This document shows positions 35,688 through 44,267 of a stretch of 64,000 nt of DNA, one piece after another. The DNA lies in the NCBI RefSeq assembly GCF_013256425.1, contig NZ_CP053904.1, positions 2,852,001 through 2,916,000 on the forward strand, in the 5' to 3' direction. Numbering within the stretch: the first letter of the stretch is position 1; every line of letters starts with the position of its first letter. The notes beneath the pieces were generated by a model, which saw nothing but the letters and a program-made list of their open reading frames with translations, did no database searches and was not told the origin of the DNA. The DNA is from Hymenobacter sp. BRD67. Lineage in GTDB: Bacteria > Bacteroidota > Bacteroidia > Cytophagales > Hymenobacteraceae. The position numbers and the translations under genes are program-made.

Positions 35688-36044
35688 TCAGGGACGGCGT
35701 AGGGTATCGGGAATGGACTGGTCGATGCGCTGCAGGCGGGTTTCGCTGGTAGAAGTGTTGGGGTCGTTGGTATTCAGCGACTCGGGCCGTTTGAGGCGGT
35801 TGATGTCGGACGCCTGCTCGCCCAGGCGCAGCGTATTAGGCGTGGCGTCGGGTATTGTCTGGGTCGGGGAAGAGCCCCGCGGGGCGTTGGCATTGTAGAT
35901 GGCGCGGCGGTCGGCGTCGGTGGTTACCTCGGTGGGCACGGCGCGCGGGGCGGCACTTTCGGCAGTTTGCTCCGAAGCGGTACAGCCGGCCAGGAGCAGT
36001 GGCAAGGCCGCCAGGGCCCGCTGGAGAGAAAATCGTAAAAGCAT
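35688..36044 (-). CDS. Small lipoprotein
   Basis: 118 residues. Signal peptide with lipobox (ALAALPLLLAGC), so the mature chain would start at Cys20-21 and be lipid-anchored. The rest is disordered and rich in Thr, Asn, Pro and Arg, with no recognised domain. Downstream of msrB on the same strand, 72 bases away. Confidence 0.7.
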   Translation of the reverse strand: MLLRFSLQRALAALPLLLAGCTASEQTAESAAPRAVPTEVTTDADRRAIYNANAPRGSSPTQTIPDATPNTLRLGEQASDINRLKRPESLNTNDPNTSTSETRLQRIDQSIPDTLRRP

Positions 36045-36116
36045 TGAGTAGCAGCAAAAAGGCAGCCCCCGGCGGGCCGCCTTGCTTAAACGATGGAAGC
36101 GCCAGGTAGTTGGCCC

Positions 36117-36683
36117 CTATTTTTTCTCAAACAGCATCCCGTCCGAATCCATGCAGTAGCGCTGGCCCGTGGGGGCCGGGCCATCGTCGAATACGTGGCC
36201 CAGATGGCCGCCGCACTTGGCGCACACAATCTCGTCGCGGCTCATGCCGAAGCTTTTATCAGACTTTACTTTGAGGCTCGTGGGCAGCGCCGGCGCGTAG
36301 AAGCTGGGCCAGCCGGTGCCCGACTCAAATTTGGTATCGGAGGAGAACAACAGGTTGTGGTCGGCCGCGCAGTAATAATTACCCGCCGCGTGGTTGTCGA
36401 AATACTTATTGTGGAATGGCGGCTCGGTGCCTTCTTCGCGCAGAATGTAGTATTGGGCAGGCGTAAGCTGTTTTTTCCACTCCGCATCGGTTTTTACGAC
36501 GGCAAACTCGCCGGCCTTCCCCGTTGCGGGTTGGGGCTGCGGATATTTGGCAGTCGTAACTGCGGCCCCGTGAGGACCAGCCGGCACGGCAGCTACCGCC
36601 CGGGACTGGTCGGCGTGGGTTTGGGAGCAGGCGGGCGTGAGGGCCGCCACGCTCAGCAGAACGGAAAGCAGGGAAAAGCGCAT
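36117..36683 (-). CDS. msrB: Peptide-methionine (R)-S-oxide reductase, exported
   Basis: 188 residues. An N-terminal signal peptide ([19 protein letters not shown]) and a linker (to ~55) precede a full MsrB domain: [44 protein letters not shown], and [13 protein letters not shown] with catalytic Cys177. The second CxxC of the structural zinc site is present, but the first is C105-A-A-D108: one Cys is replaced by Asp. It reduces the R form of methionine sulfoxide in proteins, here probably in the periplasm. A perfect -7 box (TACGTTTG, 36732-36725) lies upstream. Confidence 0.92.
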   Translation of the reverse strand: MRFSLLSVLLSVAALTPACSQTHADQSRAVAAVPAGPHGAAVTTAKYPQPQPATGKAGEFAVVKTDAEWKKQLTPAQYYILREEGTEPPFHNKYFDNHAAGNYYCAADHNLLFSSDTKFESGTGWPSFYAPALPTSLKVKSDKSFGMSRDEIVCAKCGGHLGHVFDDGPAPTGQRYCMDSDGMLFEKK

Positions 36684-36724
36684 GGCTGAAGGCGAAAGCA
36701 GAAAGAAATTAAGTAGCTGCCTAA

Positions 36725-36732
36725 CAAACGTA
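36725..36732 (-). promoter_or_regulatory. -7 box of msrB
   Basis: TACGTTTG on the minus strand, 41 bases before the ATG; no clear -33 partner. Confidence 0.45.
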
Positions 36733-36891
36733 ACTGCCAGGGCGTTCGGATGCCGGAAGCTGGCCCGGAACCCCGCCGGCCCACCAACCCAGCGCTAAAA
36801 TGCGGCTACTCAGTTCGGAACAATTGGGCGCCCGGCGGGCGTTAGGGAGCGGACACTAATAAGGTAACTCGGTTTTCTAGTTAAATACCCG

Positions 36892-36899
36892 TACCTTTG
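36892..36899 (+). promoter_or_regulatory. -7 box of typA
   Basis: TACCTTTG, 19 bases before the typA ATG; a T-rich stretch (GTTTTC) lies at the -33 position. Confidence 0.6.
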
Positions 36900-36918
36900 C
36901 GGCCGCAAAAACATACGT

Positions 36919-38730
36919 ATGACCCAGAACATTCGGAATATCGCCATCATTGCCCACGTTGACCACGGCAAGACGACTTTGGTGGATAAGATTATCCACG
37001 CCTCCAAGATTTTCGACGCGCATCAGCACTTCGACGACCTTATCCTCGACAACAACGACCTGGAGCGCGAGCGTGGCATCACCATCGTATCCAAGAACGT
37101 GTCGGTGCGCTATAATGGCGTGAAAATCAACATCATCGACACGCCTGGTCACGCCGACTTCGGCGGTGAGGTAGAGCGCGTGCTGAAGATGGCCGATGGT
37201 GTGCTGCTGCTCGTGGATGCCTTCGAAGGCGCCATGCCGCAGACCCGCTTCGTGCTGGGCAAAGCGCTCGACCTGGGCCTGAAACCCATCGTGGTAGTGA
37301 ACAAAGTGGACAAGGAAAACTGCCGTCCCGACGAGGTACATGAGCAGGTTTTCGACCTTATGTTCAACCTGGGTGCTACCGAAGACCAGCTTGATTTCGT
37401 GACCTTGTATGGTTCGAGCAAGCAGGGCTGGATGAGCACTGACTGGAAAGTAAAAACCGACAATATTATTCCGCTGCTCGACGCAGTAGTAGCCTCAATT
37501 CCGCCGGCGCCCGTGCTGGATGGCACGCCGCAGATGCAGATTACCTCGCTCGACTACTCGTCGTTCGTGGGTCGTATTGCCATCGGCCGGGTACACCGCG
37601 GCACCTTGAACGAGGGTGCCAACCTGAGTCTGATGAAGGCCGACGGCAGCATCAAAAAAGTAAAAGTGCGTGAGCTGCACATATTTGAAGGCCTCGGCCG
37701 GGTAAAAGTAGACGCGGTGAGCAGCGGCGAAATCTGCGCCGTATCGGGCATCGAAGGCTTCGACATCGGTGATACGCTGGCCGATGCCGAAAACCCGGAG
37801 GCTCTTGAGCGCATCAGCATCGACGAGCCGACGATGAACATGCTGTTCACCATCAACAACTCGCCGTTTTTTGGTAAGGAAGGTAAGTTCGTGACTTCGC
37901 GTCACTTGCGCGACCGCCTGTTTAAGGAAACCGAGAAAAACCTGGCGCTGCGCGTGCAGGCCACCGATAAGGAAGACACCTTCCTGGTATTTGGCCGCGG
38001 TATTCTGCACTTGTCGGTACTGATTGAAACCATGCGCCGCGAAGGCTACGAGCTGCAGGTGGGCCAGCCCCAGGTGCTGTTTAAGGAAGATGAGGAAGGC
38101 AACCGCCTGGAGCCGGTTGAGCTGCTGGTAGTAGACGTGCCGGAGGAAACTGCCGGCAAGGTTATCGAGCTGGTAAGCATGCGTAAAGGCGAAATGACCA
38201 TCATGGAGCCGAAAGGCGACCTGCAGCACCTGGAGTTCAGCATTCCGAGTCGGGGCCTCATTGGCCTGCGCAACAACGTGCTGACTGCCACTGCAGGAGA
38301 GGCCATCATGAACCACCGCTTCGCCAGCTACGAGCCGCACAAAGGCCCGATTCCGGGCCGTATCGCGGGCTCGCTGATTTCGCTCGAAACCGGCCCTGGC
38401 ACTGCCTATACCATCGACAAGATGCAGGACCGCGGCTCCTTTTTCGTGGACCCAGGTGAGGAAGTATACGCCGGCCAGGTTATCGGCGAGCATACCCGCC
38501 CCAACGACTTGACTATCAACATCCAGAAGGGCAAGAAGCTGACCAACATGCGGGCTTCGGGCTCGGATGAGAACGCCAAGATTGTGCCGAAGCGCCAGTT
38601 TTCGCTGGAAGAAGCAATGGAGTATATACAGAAAGATGAATATTTGGAAGTAACGCCTAAGTCGGTCCGGATGCGCAAGATTCTGCTCGATGAGAACGAG
38701 CGCCTGCGCTACGCCAAAACGGCCGAGTAA
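36919..38730 (+). CDS. typA: GTP-binding protein TypA/BipA
   Basis: 603 residues. AHVDHGKTTLVDKI (G1), ERERGITI (G2 region), DTPGHADFGGEVERV (G3), VVNKVDKENCRPDEV (G4) make an intact GTPase domain; domain II, EF-G-like domain III/V (EVLVVDVPEETAGKVIELVSMRKGEM) and the BipA-specific C-terminal domain (VDPGEEVYAGQVIGEHTRPNDLTIN, RMRKILLDENERLRYAK) follow. A translational GTPase of the EF-G family that helps 50S assembly and growth at low temperature or under stress. Single-gene transcript with a perfect -7 box. Confidence 0.96.
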   Translation: MTQNIRNIAIIAHVDHGKTTLVDKIIHASKIFDAHQHFDDLILDNNDLERERGITIVSKNVSVRYNGVKINIIDTPGHADFGGEVERVLKMADGVLLLVDAFEGAMPQTRFVLGKALDLGLKPIVVVNKVDKENCRPDEVHEQVFDLMFNLGATEDQLDFVTLYGSSKQGWMSTDWKVKTDNIIPLLDAVVASIPPAPVLDGTPQMQITSLDYSSFVGRIAIGRVHRGTLNEGANLSLMKADGSIKKVKVRELHIFEGLGRVKVDAVSSGEICAVSGIEGFDIGDTLADAENPEALERISIDEPTMNMLFTINNSPFFGKEGKFVTSRHLRDRLFKETEKNLALRVQATDKEDTFLVFGRGILHLSVLIETMRREGYELQVGQPQVLFKEDEEGNRLEPVELLVVDVPEETAGKVIELVSMRKGEMTIMEPKGDLQHLEFSIPSRGLIGLRNNVLTATAGEAIMNHRFASYEPHKGPIPGRIAGSLISLETGPGTAYTIDKMQDRGSFFVDPGEEVYAGQVIGEHTRPNDLTINIQKGKKLTNMRASGSDENAKIVPKRQFSLEEAMEYIQKDEYLEVTPKSVRMRKILLDENERLRYAKTAE

Positions 38731-38789
38731 CTTGGTAGAGCCGCGCCGATTTTCGTGCTTTCGCAGATTCAGGCGCGGGTTATTTTAGG

Positions 38790-38825
38790 AAAGGGCGCGG
38801 CGTTGGTCGTGCCCTTTTTCTTTTT
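38790..38825 (+). terminator. Terminator after typA
   Basis: AAAGGGC pairs with GCCCTTT, with a further partial inner stem and a T-rich tail. Confidence 0.65.
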
Positions 38826-38853
38826 CCTTTGCGCATTGCCCGACTTTTAACTT

Positions 38854-39357
38854 ATGAATCAGGATACCCTAAACCAGTTTATTCAGCTTTTCACCCTGGC
38901 CGATGCCGAGGCGTGCCAGCGCATCGGCCAGCGGCTGGCCCTGGCACTGCGCGACCCCGCTGCTTACCAGACCGCATTTGCGGAGGAGCTGGCTGAGCGC
39001 GGCATGGAGGCCGCGCTGCCGGTCCAGGAGCTACGCGATGTAGCTCTAATCGACGCGCTGCTTGCCGAAGACCTGCTGTGGGAAAGCGACTACCACGACC
39101 CCGCCGCCGACACTGCCGAGGGCCTCAACGATATCCTGGAGCACCAGGGGCGGCCCGCCCGGCTGCGGCTTGCAGCAACGGGAAAAGGACCGGAGGCCCT
39201 TGATGCCTTACAGGAAGCGCTGGAGGCGCTGGGGCTGGCCCTAGTGCTGCTGACGCTGGACAGCGATGCCTACCCCCTGAGCGTGGTGGCCGAGGCCCAG
39301 GCCGAGGAAGCGCGGGGCTTGGCGCGGGAGCTGGGCTTTGGCGTGACAATTTACTAA
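38854..39357 (+). CDS. Small acidic protein, possibly DUF6630
   Basis: 167 residues, rich in Ala, Leu, Glu and Asp. The C-terminal half, with a two-layer pattern ending LVLLTLDSDAYPLSVV, recalls DUF6630 proteins, but the match is by eye only. No signal peptide or membrane segment. It starts 123 bases after typA and its stop is 16 bases from the convergent SpoU methyltransferase. Function unknown. Confidence 0.6.
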   Translation: MNQDTLNQFIQLFTLADAEACQRIGQRLALALRDPAAYQTAFAEELAERGMEAALPVQELRDVALIDALLAEDLLWESDYHDPAADTAEGLNDILEHQGRPARLRLAATGKGPEALDALQEALEALGLALVLLTLDSDAYPLSVVAEAQAEEARGLARELGFGVTIY

Positions 39358-39372
39358 GCTGAATACAGCGCG

Positions 39373-40203
39373 CTACCCGCGCTGGCGCACCGCCTCGAAA
39401 GTGAGCACGGCGGCGGCCACGCTCACATTAAGCGAGTCCAGCACACCACGCATGGGGATGATAACGGTTTCGTCGCAGGCGGCGCGGGTGGCGGGCGTGA
39501 GCCCATCAGCTTCGGTGCCGAGCACCAGGGCAGTGGGGCCGGTAAAGCTGGCATCGGTATACGCCTTCGCCCCATCGGCCAGCGCGGCGGCAAAGGTGCG
39601 GATGCCTTTTTCCTTGAGAAAAGCCAGCACCTCGGCCATGGGCGCGGCCACGGTAGGCACCGTGAAGATGCCGCCCAGGCTGGCCCGGATAACATTGGGG
39701 TTGTAGAGGTCGGTACGCGGGTCGCCCACCAGCACGGCGTGGGCCGGCGCCGCATCGGCAGTACGTAGAATAGCCCCGAGGTTGCCCGGCTTTTCTACGG
39801 CTTCGAGCACCAGCACCAAAGGATTTGGGGGCAGGGAGAGGCTGGCCAGGGTATACTGAGGCGTGCGCAGGACGGCCAGCACGCCATCGGAGCGCTCGCG
39901 CACGGCCAGCTTGGCAAAGACGGCCGCGCTCACGGGCAGAAACTCGTAGGAGCGCGGCACGAGCTGGGCCGGAGCCAGCAGCTCCTGGTTAAGTTCGTCG
40001 CCCGCCAGCTCGGCGCACACGAAGAGCGTCGCCACGGCCCAGCCCGCCTGGCGGGCATTGGTCAGCTCGCGGTAGCCCTCCACCAGCGTAAGCCCCTGCC
40101 GCCGGCGCTCGGCCGATTTTTCCTGCAAGCGCAACACGTCTTTGATGCGGGGATTATGCAGGCTGGTAATACGGTCGGGCGAAGAAGGGCGAGCGGCATA
40201 CAT
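39373..40203 (-). CDS. SpoU/TrmH-family RNA 2'-O-ribose methyltransferase
   Basis: 276 residues. N-terminal substrate-binding domain (TSLHNPRIKDVLRLQEKSAERRRQGLTLVEGYREL), then the SPOUT knot: motif 1 EAVEKPGNLGAILRTADA, motif 2 LVLGTEADGLT, motif 3 IPMRGVLDSLNVSVAAAVLTFEA. It should 2'-O-methylate a ribose in rRNA or tRNA; the site is not predictable. The -7-like box TACCTTCG is 4 bases before the ATG. Confidence 0.92.
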   Translation of the reverse strand: MYAARPSSPDRITSLHNPRIKDVLRLQEKSAERRRQGLTLVEGYRELTNARQAGWAVATLFVCAELAGDELNQELLAPAQLVPRSYEFLPVSAAVFAKLAVRERSDGVLAVLRTPQYTLASLSLPPNPLVLVLEAVEKPGNLGAILRTADAAPAHAVLVGDPRTDLYNPNVIRASLGGIFTVPTVAAPMAEVLAFLKEKGIRTFAAALADGAKAYTDASFTGPTALVLGTEADGLTPATRAACDETVIIPMRGVLDSLNVSVAAAVLTFEAVRQRG

Positions 40204-40207
40204 AGCG

Positions 40208-40215
40208 CGAAGGTA
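40208..40215 (-). promoter_or_regulatory. -7-like box of the SpoU methyltransferase gene
   Basis: TACCTTCG on the minus strand, exactly 4 bases before the ATG at 40203; one mismatch to TAnnTTTG. Confidence 0.4.
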
Positions 40216-40290
40216 CTAGCCAGCCGGGCCGGCACCGGGCACTGCCGTTACTTTGAGCGCACACACCCGTTTTCTCCTCATCCAACGCTT

Positions 40291-41793
40291 TTGAACCTTC
40301 GTCTTAACGCCAAGATTTCGCTCGGCTTTGCCATTGCGCTGTCGGTGCTGATGGCTACCTCTATCACGGCCTACGTGGCTATTCAGCAGCTCAGCGTTTA
40401 TACCCAGCTGGTCGAGCACTCGTACCAGGTGCTTCAGCAAACCAGCGACCTGCGCCTCAACATCCGGGATGCACAAAGTGGCGTTCGCAACTACCTGCTG
40501 CTCGCCGACACCGCCTACTTAGGCACTTATCACCACAACGCTACGCTCATGCAAGCGGAGGTACAAAAGCTCGCAAAGCTGGTAGCCGATGATGCCCCCC
40601 AACGGGCCCGCGCCGACTCGCTGCGCCGCTTTGTGGACGTGCAGCTTCAGGAGCTGGCTACGTTTCGCACCTTCTCGCCTACCACGCCGGCGGCACAGTC
40701 ACTGCTGCTAAGGGAGCAGCCTCCGTTGCACACGCTTCAAGGCCTCATGCGGCGCATCCGCTTGTACGAAGACGACCTGCTGCGCAAGCGCGACCGCCAG
40801 CAGAGCCTTTTTCAGAAGCTGGCCCCCTCGGCCATCATAGCCTCGGCCATTCTGGCCGCTATTATCGTGCTGGGGCTGTTTCGTAAGATTGTGAGCGAGC
40901 TGCAAGCCAACGACGACCTGCGCCTGGCGCTCACGCGCACCAACCTCGACACTGCCCAGCGCATCCGGGCCATGGAGCACCTGGCGCGGCAGGTGGTGCA
41001 GGGCGACTACAAGGCCAAGCTGACCAATGCTGGCCAGCAGCAGGACCGCCTGGCCTCGCTGGCCACCCTGCTCAACCAGATGACGCAGGCCCTCGACACC
41101 GCCTTTGCGGCCCTGGAAAACCGCAATAAGGAGCTCGACCAGTTTGCCTACGTAGCCTCGCACGACCTGAAGGCCCCGCTGCGCGGGCTCAGCACCATCG
41201 TGAAATGGATTGAGCAGGAGCTGGCCGCCGAGCTATCACCGCAGCTACGCGGCTATCTGGACCAGATGAAGGGCCGCCTGAGCCGGCTCGACGACCTCAT
41301 CAATGGCCTGCTGGCTTATGCCCGCGCCAGCCGCGCCGAGCGCCAGCTGGAACCCGTAGACGTGGCCGAGCTGGTGCGCGAGGTGGCCGAGCTGGTAGTG
41401 CCGCCCAGCTTCGAGCTGGTACTGGCCCCCGGCCTGCCTACCTTTGTAACCGACCGCCTGAGCTTACAGCAGGTTTTCACCAACCTGCTCAGCAATGCCG
41501 TAAAGCACTACAACGGTCCCGACCCTGGCCGGGTCGAGGTAGCCAGCCAGGACCTGGGTACTCAGTATGAGTTTCGGGTTCAGGATAATGGCCCGGGTAT
41601 TGCGCCCGAGCATCATCAAAAAATATTTTTGCTTTTCCAGACCCTGCGCGACCGGCACACGGCCGAAAGCACGGGCATTGGCCTGAGTATCGTTAAAAAG
41701 CTGCTCGACGACCAGCAGGGCAGCATTCGGGTTGAGTCGGCCGTGGGGCAAGGCGCGGCGTTTAGCTTCACCTGGCCAAAAAACGAGCGCTGA
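40291..41793 (+). CDS. Membrane sensor histidine kinase with CHASE3-like sensor domain
   Basis: 500 residues from TTG 40291 (NLRLNAKISLGF); a longer upstream frame lacks family sequence. First helix (residues ~8-28), an extracytoplasmic four-helix part of CHASE3 type (QTSDLRLNIRDAQSGVRNYLLLADTAYL), second helix (~185-205), HAMP-like linker, HisKA with AYVASHDLKAPL (His291), and HATPase with FTNLLSNAVKHY (N box), VQDNGPGIAPEHH (G1), STGIGLSIVKKL (G2). It senses an unknown signal and passes phosphate to a response regulator, most likely the one 77 bases downstream. Confidence 0.92.
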   Translation: MNLRLNAKISLGFAIALSVLMATSITAYVAIQQLSVYTQLVEHSYQVLQQTSDLRLNIRDAQSGVRNYLLLADTAYLGTYHHNATLMQAEVQKLAKLVADDAPQRARADSLRRFVDVQLQELATFRTFSPTTPAAQSLLLREQPPLHTLQGLMRRIRLYEDDLLRKRDRQQSLFQKLAPSAIIASAILAAIIVLGLFRKIVSELQANDDLRLALTRTNLDTAQRIRAMEHLARQVVQGDYKAKLTNAGQQQDRLASLATLLNQMTQALDTAFAALENRNKELDQFAYVASHDLKAPLRGLSTIVKWIEQELAAELSPQLRGYLDQMKGRLSRLDDLINGLLAYARASRAERQLEPVDVAELVREVAELVVPPSFELVLAPGLPTFVTDRLSLQQVFTNLLSNAVKHYNGPDPGRVEVASQDLGTQYEFRVQDNGPGIAPEHHQKIFLLFQTLRDRHTAESTGIGLSIVKKLLDDQQGSIRVESAVGQGAAFSFTWPKNER

Positions 41794-41870
41794 GCAGTCA
41801 GCGCTGGTAAATTATGACCAGCCAACCGACGAAATTAGCTTACTCAAGTATATACTAAACCTATTTTCTT

Positions 41871-42281
41871 ATGCGCTCCATCCTACTGATTGAAGATGAT
41901 GTTTTTGACACGATGACGGCGCAAAAGTCCTTTGCGCACTTCAGCGTGCCCCACGAGCTGCATATGGCTTTCAACGGCGAGGAGGCGCTGGATATGCTGC
42001 TGGGCCGCAACAATGTGCCAGCGCTGGAGCCGTTGCCCGAGGTGATTCTGCTCGACCTGAATATGCCGCGCATGAACGGAATCGAGTTTCTGGAAGTGCT
42101 GCGGGCCACGCCCGCACTTCAGCACCTGCCGGTGTTTATCACCACCACCTCGGCCCTCGACCTCGACCGCACCGAGGCCGAGCGGCTGGGCGTGAGCGGC
42201 TACATAACCAAGCCCCTCGACTTCGCCACCGGCGACGACCTGGTCGACAGCCTGAGCCTATTGGAAGAGCTGCTTAAGTGA
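41871..42281 (+). CDS. Stand-alone response regulator (Rcp1-like)
   Basis: 136 residues, receiver domain only. ILLIEDDVFD gives the acidic pocket, VILLDLNMPRMNG the phosphate acceptor Asp62, FITTTSALDLD the Thr/Ser switch and GYITKPLDF the Lys. No output domain. It is directly downstream of the histidine kinase (77 bases), a typical kinase-Rcp1 pair, so it probably relays phosphate rather than binding DNA. Confidence 0.93.
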   Translation: MRSILLIEDDVFDTMTAQKSFAHFSVPHELHMAFNGEEALDMLLGRNNVPALEPLPEVILLDLNMPRMNGIEFLEVLRATPALQHLPVFITTTSALDLDRTEAERLGVSGYITKPLDFATGDDLVDSLSLLEELLK

Positions 42282-42282
42282 T

Positions 42283-42322
42283 TAATATTAAATATTAAAT
42301 ATTAAATATTTTTAATATTTAC
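42283..42322. repeat. AT-only repeat tract after the response regulator
   Basis: Several copies of TAAATAT in a row with partial self-complementarity, within otherwise GC-rich sequence. It may end transcription weakly. Confidence 0.5.
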
Positions 42323-42422
42323 CTGGCTAAAATCCTGCCCACCTGCCGGACACTTTGGTGCGGGGTGGCCGCGTTAGGAGCACTCTAGCCAGAGTTGGCC
42401 CAGATAGTGTTTATTTGCCTCC

Positions 42423-43372
42423 ATGAAATCTTTGTTTGTTGCGGTGCTGGGCCTGGGGCTGAGCGCCGCCTGGCTACCTGCCCTGGCGCAGGATGCTCCC
42501 CGGCAGCTTGGCGGTGCGCCCGTGGTGCCCACACCGGCCCCGCGCCAAGCGGCACCCGCTCCCCGGCAGCTTGATACTGTACCAGCAGCCACTACTACGC
42601 CCGCCCCCGACTCGGCGCGCCGGGCCCCGGTAGCGACCTCGCCCGAGGCCGCCCCGGCCCCGGCCAATCGCCCCTACATTATGGGGGGCTCGACGCGCCC
42701 CACGCGCTATCAGGTGGGCCTCAAAAACGGGGCTATCTACAATGTGTACGATGTAGAGGTGAAGCAGCCGCTGTTTGGCCGCAACTTTCTGCTACTCGAT
42801 GGCCAGCGCCGCGTGGAGATGAGCGAAGTCGGCTTTTATGAGAACGAAACCGGCCACTTTGTGCGCACCACGCTGCCGGGCTCGTCGCGCGAGGCCACGC
42901 TGCGCCGCGAAAAAACCGGCCGCATCAGCCTCTATGCTACTTATAACACCAGCTATGCGCCGGGCGGCTACGGCATGCCGGGCTACGGAGGCTTTGGCTA
43001 CGGGGGTTTGGGGGCTATCCCTACGGCAGCGGCTATCGCACCACCAAAACCGAGTATTTTTCGAAAGACAACGGCCCGGTGCAAAACCTGACTGCCCGCA
43101 ACCTGGCCCTGGCAACCGCCGACAATGCCGGCGCCCAGGAGCTGCTGAGTCAGGCCCGGCGCTATCAGCGCAGCTCTACTATTGCCTACGTAGCTGGCGC
43201 CGGCCTGCTCATCTACGGGGCGCTGCAGTCGCTGCAGAATAACGGCAACGGGATTTCGCCGGCGCTGTACGTGGCCATTCCGGTACTTATCGTTCCGCTG
43301 GTGCTGCAAGGCAAGCAGGCCTCGGCCCAGCGGCAGGCCATTGCGCTCTATAATAGTACCGGCCAGCGCTAG
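42423..43372 (+). CDS. Exported hypothetical protein with two C-terminal helices, frameshifted
   Basis: Frames 42423-43091 and 43079-43372 join into 316 residues when one G is added to the run at 43010-43014, reading GGLGGYPYGSGYRTTKTEYFSKDNGPVQNL. Signal peptide (KSLFVAVLGLGLSAAWLPALAQ), a Pro/Ala-rich linker with PRQL and PAPRQ units, a ~100-residue domain (YQVGLKNGAIYNVYDVEVKQPLFGRNFLLLDGQRRVEM), a Gly/Tyr-rich stretch, then two hydrophobic helices. Not recognised. Exported and probably membrane-attached. The break looks technical. Confidence 0.65.
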
Positions 43373-43428
43373 GGTACGAGCTGGTCTGCTATTGGCGATA
43401 GCGCAAACCATGTGCAACAAATAATACG

Positions 43429-43469
43429 GGTACTGCAAACCACCAGCCCCGGTTTGCAGTACCTTTTTT
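43429..43469 (+). terminator. Perfect hairpin with T6 directly before the nth-like start codon
   Basis: A 13-bp perfect stem (43429-43441 with 43451-43463), 9-base loop, six T's and then C-ATG. It has the form of a terminator, yet the next gene's ATG is 2 bases downstream. The 3' side also contains TACCTTTT, a -7-like sequence. Confidence 0.75.
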
Positions 43470-43470
43470 C

Positions 43471-44220
43471 ATGGCATCTTCCCACGCGGCGGCTCCCGCC
43501 CAATCTGTCGGTTTTGAGGCTCAGCAGGCGCTGGCGCTGCTAGCTCACCAGCGCCTGTGCGCCGAGTACGGGGCGCCGTTTTTATTTTTCAGCGACAAAG
43601 ACCCCTTAAGCGAGCTTATCAGCGCCCTGCTGTCGCATCGCACCAAGAATGCCGATTCGCACCGCGCCTACCAGCAGTTGCGGGCCACCTTTCCAAGCTG
43701 GGAAGCAGTACGCGACGCGCCGGTGCTGGACGTGCAGCGCGCCCTGAGCGCCTGCACCTGGCCCGAGCAAAAGGCTCCGCGCATTCAGGCGGTGCTGCAG
43801 GAGATAAGCCGTCGCTGCGGCGACGAAAATCTGCCGCCGTGCTCACTCGATTTTCTGGCCGACCGACCCATCCCCGAAGCCCGCGCCTGGCTGGAGAGTA
43901 TCAGTGGCGTAGGCCCCAAGACCAGCGCGGCCACACTATTGTTCAGCACGTTGCGCCGGCCAGCTATGCCGGTCGATAGCCACCACCACCGGGTAGCGCA
44001 GCGCCTGGGGCTGATTGGGCCCAAGGTGGGCGAAGGGCCGGCCCACGCACTGCTAGCGGCACTGCTGCCGCCCAACTGGACTGCCCAGCAAGTGTACGAC
44101 CACCACGAGGCGCTCATGTTTCATGGCCAGAAATGCTGTTATTATCGCCAGCCCGCCTGCCAGCGCTGCATTATGCTGGATGTGTGCCCCTACGGACGGG
44201 CTATAGCCGGCAATGAGTAA
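43471..44220 (+). CDS. Endonuclease III-like DNA glycosylase (HhH-GPD)
   Basis: 249 residues. ISALLSHRTKNADSHRAYQQL (substrate loop), SISGVGPKTSAATLLF with the helix-hairpin-helix and catalytic Lys (~150), PVDSHHHRVAQRLGLIG with catalytic Asp (~169), and CYYRQPACQRCIMLDVC giving a 4Fe-4S cluster with the classical C-x6-C-x2-C-x5-C spacing. All catalytic and cluster residues are intact, so it should cut oxidised pyrimidines in base excision repair. Residues differ enough from EcNth that a UV-endonuclease-like role is possible. A terminator-shaped hairpin sits at its start codon. Confidence 0.9.
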   Translation: MASSHAAAPAQSVGFEAQQALALLAHQRLCAEYGAPFLFFSDKDPLSELISALLSHRTKNADSHRAYQQLRATFPSWEAVRDAPVLDVQRALSACTWPEQKAPRIQAVLQEISRRCGDENLPPCSLDFLADRPIPEARAWLESISGVGPKTSAATLLFSTLRRPAMPVDSHHHRVAQRLGLIGPKVGEGPAHALLAALLPPNWTAQQVYDHHEALMFHGQKCCYYRQPACQRCIMLDVCPYGRAIAGNE

Positions 44221-44267
44221 CGGGTAAATATTCAAAATAATTAATATTACCACGTTACCCGTTGCTT
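44215..44267. terminator. Hairpin between convergent nth-like and GT4-NodB genes
   Basis: AACGGGTAA (44219-44227) pairs with TTACCCGTT (44255-44263). The nth-like stop codon lies in the left arm. Same AACGGGTA motif as at 7976-8040. Confidence 0.6.
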
